In this document: positions 61,737-64,000 of the stretch, in pieces
Numbering within the stretch: position 1 is the stretch's first letter
Layout of the letters: each line of letters opens with the position of its first letter
DNA from: PBB1 sp046154125
Lineage (GTDB): Bacteria; Pseudomonadota; Gammaproteobacteria; Burkholderiales; Burkholderiaceae_C
NCBI GenBank assembly: GCA_046154125.1
Contig: JBJXEJ010000034.1
Span: forward strand, 23,187-87,186
Direction of reading: 5' to 3'
Length of the DNA stretch: 64,000 bases
Notes under the pieces: model-generated
Seen by the model: only the letters and a program-made list of their open reading frames with translations
Told to the model about the DNA's origin: nothing
Databases searched by the model: none
Position numbers and translations under genes: made by a program

Positions 61737-62879
61737 TTAGAACGTGTGGTTGATACCGACGTTCAGGAAGGTGGTGGTCGCATTCGGCTTGAAGCTGCCG
61801 TCGGCGACGATGCTGGTCTTCAGGCCTTCAATCCCGGTGGCGCCACTGGAAGCGTCAACGATGGCCACCTGCGTGTAGATCGTCGTGCGCTTCGACAGGA
61901 ACAGGTCATTGCTGATGACGATGTTCTTGGTGTGGTTGGAATGATGCTTCTCGTCCTTGTTGTCGTAATAGGCCAGCGTGGCGCTGTTCGACGGGCTCCA
62001 CTTCCAGTCGACGCCGCCGCTGATGCCATTGACCTTGCTGGTGCCGTCGCCATTGGCGGCCTTGTTCTCGCCGCGCATGTAGTTGACCTTGAAGGTGAAG
62101 TCACCAAACGGAACGGCGCCACCGAGGCCGTACTGCTTGATGATGTCTTCGCCGGTGACCTTGTCCTTCATCTCCTGGAACGATGCCGAAAGCGTGACCG
62201 GGCCGTTGTACGTGCCACCGAGCGCGAACGTGTTGCCATGCGAGATCTTTCCGGCCTGCTCGCCGAACGCGTACAGCACGCCGACGGTCACCGGACCGAA
62301 GGTGTTGCGGTACTGGACCGCGTTGCTCATGAAGATGCCCACGTCGTTGGTGTTGCCCGCGGCACCCGCACCGGCGAAGGCGTCCAGCTGGTTGTAGGCC
62401 CAGGCGTACAGGTTCGAGAACTGTTCCTTGAAGGCGCGTGGCTCGGTGCCGATGTGCGCCAGCAGTGCCGGACCGTACTGGCGACCCAGGATCACCGTGC
62501 CCCAGTCACTGGACAGGCCGACGTTGGCCTGCCGACGGAAGAGGATGGTGCCTGTCTGGTTTGAGTCGCCCGTGCCGTGAATGTGGCCGTTGTCGGTATC
62601 GAAGTGCGATTCGAGGTTGAAGAACGCCTTCAGCCCACCACCCAGGTCTTCCGTGCCCTTGAAGCCCCAGACGCTCTGGCGCAGTCCGCTGGTTTCGAGG
62701 CGTGTGTTGCTCTTGTTGCTGGTGCCGGTCTTGCTCTGCGTCAGGATACCTGCGTCGATGATGCCGAAGACCTGCACGCTGGACTGCGCAGAGGCCAGGC
62801 CGGCGCTTGCCATGAACCCTGCGAGCACGAGCAGTCGCCCCGCGGCTGCAGGCGTGCGATTGAAGAATTGGTGACCCAT
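61737..62879 (-). CDS. Gram-negative general porin (trimeric, betaproteobacterial type)
   Basis: 380 residues. Signal peptide ends ASAGLASAQ, followed by SSVQVFGIIDAGILTQ and the family motif LRQSVWGFKGTEDLGGGLKA, FNLESHFDTDNG. The last residue is Phe (NVGINHTF), the BAM recognition end. It forms outer-membrane diffusion channels. Placement between two quinoprotein genes suggests it may admit their alcohol substrates; that is inference. Confidence 0.93.
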   Translation of the reverse strand: MGHQFFNRTPAAAGRLLVLAGFMASAGLASAQSSVQVFGIIDAGILTQSKTGTSNKSNTRLETSGLRQSVWGFKGTEDLGGGLKAFFNLESHFDTDNGHIHGTGDSNQTGTILFRRQANVGLSSDWGTVILGRQYGPALLAHIGTEPRAFKEQFSNLYAWAYNQLDAFAGAGAAGNTNDVGIFMSNAVQYRNTFGPVTVGVLYAFGEQAGKISHGNTFALGGTYNGPVTLSASFQEMKDKVTGEDIIKQYGLGGAVPFGDFTFKVNYMRGENKAANGDGTSKVNGISGGVDWKWSPSNSATLAYYDNKDEKHHSNHTKNIVISNDLFLSKRTTIYTQVAIVDASSGATGIEGLKTSIVADGSFKPNATTTFLNVGINHTF

Positions 62880-63067
62880 GTTGTCTCCTTCTCATTGGGT
62901 TGAGTTTGTTTTGCGCGACACCCGGGCGGTGTCCGCCAGAGCCGAGACCCCCCGTTTTCGAATGATCTCGACTGCATGTGACCGCACCATCCATGCCATG
63001 CGACCGAAAGGGCGCCTCAAGTGATCACGCCCTGCGTGGCCCCTCGATCGGGTCGCACAAAATGAGT

Positions 63068-63096
63068 CAGTCGATGCGACAACTGTCGCGCGACTG
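63068..63096. promoter_or_regulatory. Dyad centred on GCGACA-AC-TGTCGC
   Basis: CAGTCGATGCGACA, then AC, then TGTCGCGCGACTG. The inner half-sites are perfect over 6 bp and the outer CAGTCG/CGACTG arms also match. A regulator-binding site for one or both divergent genes is likely. The regulator is not in the window. Confidence 0.65.
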
Positions 63097-63175
63097 ATGT
63101 GTAGAGGGCGACAAATGACACCGCTTCATCCGTGGTAACCCGTGTGATTTCGGGGGTCCTCAACGCGTTAATCGA

Positions 63176-63190
63176 TGGCATGAATGCTGC
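63176..63190 (+). promoter_or_regulatory. Sigma-54-like promoter candidate (TGGCATG-N4-CTGC)
   Basis: TGGCATGAATGCTGC keeps the -24 GG and -12 GC at the correct spacing and differs from the TGGCACG-N4-TTGC consensus at two positions. It is about 70 bp upstream of the second PQQ dehydrogenase ATG and about 80 bp downstream of the dyad. Such a match can occur by chance in GC-rich DNA. Confidence 0.45.
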
Positions 63191-63259
63191 GCTAGATTCC
63201 ATGCGGGACCGACCACACGCTGTGCGCGTCCGCAACAAAACAACCTGAAGGAGACGGCA

Positions 63260-64000
63260 ATGAATCAAACGACGTACCGCAGAGTTCCCCTGCTCACATT
63301 GATCACCTGTGCGGCGCTGAGCCTGGGTTCTGTCGGCACCACCCGTGCCGCAGGCACGGGCCCGGGCTACGACGATCCGAACAACTGGCCGCAGTACCAC
63401 CGCAGCTACAACGCGTGGCGCTTCAGCCCGCTGGCCCAGATCAACAAGACCAACGTGAAGAACATGCACGTGGCCTGGATCCACCAGCCGGGTGTCATCA
63501 CGCACGGGCTGCAGGCCACGCCGATCGTGATCGACGGCGTGATGTACACGATCGCTGCCGACAACAACGTGTTCGCACTCGACGCCGTCACGGGCAAGAC
63601 GCTGTGGCGCTACACCGCCAAGCTCGACCCGATCGTCAAGGAGATGTTCTATCAATCGGCCAGCCGCGGTGTCACCGTGGGCCGTGGCAAGGTCTACCTG
63701 GGCACGCTGGACGGCCGCATGGTCGCCCTCGACCAGAAGACCGGCAAGGAGCTCTGGTCCACCCAGCTGGTCGACCAGAAGGCCGAGTACGGCGCGGCGT
63801 TCTCGTCGCCTCCTCAGCTGGCCGGCGACACGCTGTTCGGTGGCACCACCGGCGGTGACCAGCCGATCATCGGCAAAATCTTTGCCGTGAACGCCGACAC
63901 CGGCGCGCGCACCTGGACCTTCGAAGTGCCACGCGACGACCAGAAGAGCTGGCCGGGCGACAGCCGCAAGGTAGGCGGCGGATCGGCCTGGCTGCCGGGT
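63260..64000 (+). CDS. Second PQQ-dependent dehydrogenase, N-terminal 247 residues
   Basis: The frame opens at ATG 63260 (AAGGAG 7 bases upstream) and runs off the right edge. Signal peptide ends TTRAAG. Quinoprotein propeller motifs follow: WPQYHRSYNAWRFSPLAQIN, VTGKTLWRY, TGKELWSTQ, TGARTWTFE. Where the first enzyme has Cys-Cys, this one reads FYQSASRGVTV, so the vicinal disulfide is missing. It is therefore a divergent family member. The catalytic Asp region lies beyond the window, so its metal type cannot be judged. Confidence 0.9.
   Translation, partial: MNQTTYRRVPLLTLITCAALSLGSVGTTRAAGTGPGYDDPNNWPQYHRSYNAWRFSPLAQINKTNVKNMHVAWIHQPGVITHGLQATPIVIDGVMYTIAADNNVFALDAVTGKTLWRYTAKLDPIVKEMFYQSASRGVTVGRGKVYLGTLDGRMVALDQKTGKELWSTQLVDQKAEYGAAFSSPPQLAGDTLFGGTTGGDQPIIGKIFAVNADTGARTWTFEVPRDDQKSWPGDSRKVGGGSAWLPG

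Larger units (their letters stand above)
62880..63259. other. 380-bp divergent intergenic region, porin / second PQQ dehydrogenase
   Basis: No gene is seen. It contains the dyad at 63068-63096, a third GCGACA half-site near 63109, and a sigma-54-like element at 63176-63190. AAGGAG lies just before the dehydrogenase ATG. The spacing of dyad, promoter and start (about 90 bp, then 70 bp) fits an enhancer-dependent promoter reading towards the dehydrogenase. Confidence 0.6.

Noticed and set aside
1..64000. CRISPR arrays, tRNA genes, insertion sequences, prophage or integrative-element ends
   Set aside because: No regularly spaced repeats, cloverleaf sequences with CCA-type ends, transposase or integrase genes, or flanking att-like duplications were found. 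The ars island has no visible mobile-element borders.

Overview
The window is GC-rich (roughly two thirds G+C), densely coding chromosomal DNA from a betaproteobacterium. The most likely placement is Burkholderiales, near the Rubrivivax/Leptothrix/Methylibium type of lineage. The evidence is the protein families present (DUF3579, DUF2917 beside a MocR regulator, DUF2189, CbiB-like protein, YajQ, TAXI-type TRAP binding protein, Burkholderiales-type porin) and gene orders such as rpsP-rimM-trmD-rplS, folK-pcnB-HAD-hda and ribF-ileS-lspA. The genus is an inference. I saw no tRNA, rRNA, CRISPR array, insertion sequence, prophage or origin.

Layout. 1-5.7 kb: the end of a branched-chain amino-acid permease gene (livH), then rarA, lolA, ftsK and a Crp/Fnr regulator, all on the minus strand. 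5.8-7.45 kb: trxB, rpmB, rpmG and a long palindromic terminator. 7.5-12.7 kb: fatty-acid desaturase, rRNA m5C methyltransferase, purN, trpS, orn. 12.7-16.7 kb: M48 protease, rsgA, CbiB-like protein, NUDIX CoA pyrophosphatase. 16.7-19 kb: the rplS-trmD-rimM-rpsP operon. 19.1-19.5 kb: a broken GNAT acetyltransferase gene. 19.5-26.8 kb: TM2 protein, the coupled folK-pcnB-HAD-hda block, SirB1-like protein, murJ, rpsT, DUF3579. 27-34.7 kb: argD-argF, a phosphoesterase, a TAXI protein, type II NADH dehydrogenase, aminopeptidase P. 34.7-46.3 kb: MocR regulator/DUF2917 pair, glycine-rich protein, murB, yajQ, retropepsin, RsuA-like synthase, ribF-ileS-lspA, DUF2189.

47.7-52.5 kb holds an arsenic-resistance island: arsR-arsC-acr3-arsH on the plus strand, converging on a gene for a 673-residue ArsA whose first ~78 residues are a CXXC thioredoxin-like domain. 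There is no arsD. A perfect TTCCAT-N4-ATGGAA dyad just before arsR is the probable ArsR operator. The combination of arsenate reductase, ACR3 efflux, ArsH and a Trx-ArsA ATPase is the most unusual module here.

52.6-57.8 kb: a histone-H1-like basic protein, an EamA transporter coupled to an orphan GspE-type ATPase, a spermidine-synthase-like protein and a medium-chain dehydrogenase. 57.9-64 kb is a quinoprotein alcohol-oxidation locus. Reading on the minus strand it has a porin, a PQQ alcohol dehydrogenase carrying the Asp-X-Asp signature of lanthanide-dependent enzymes, an MxaJ/XoxJ-like binding protein, a c-type cytochrome and a HbpS-like protein. A second, divergent PQQ dehydrogenase is transcribed the other way and leaves the window. 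The 380-bp region between them holds a sharp dyad and a sigma-54-like promoter candidate. Many neighbouring genes in the window overlap by ATGA or GTGA, indicating translational coupling.
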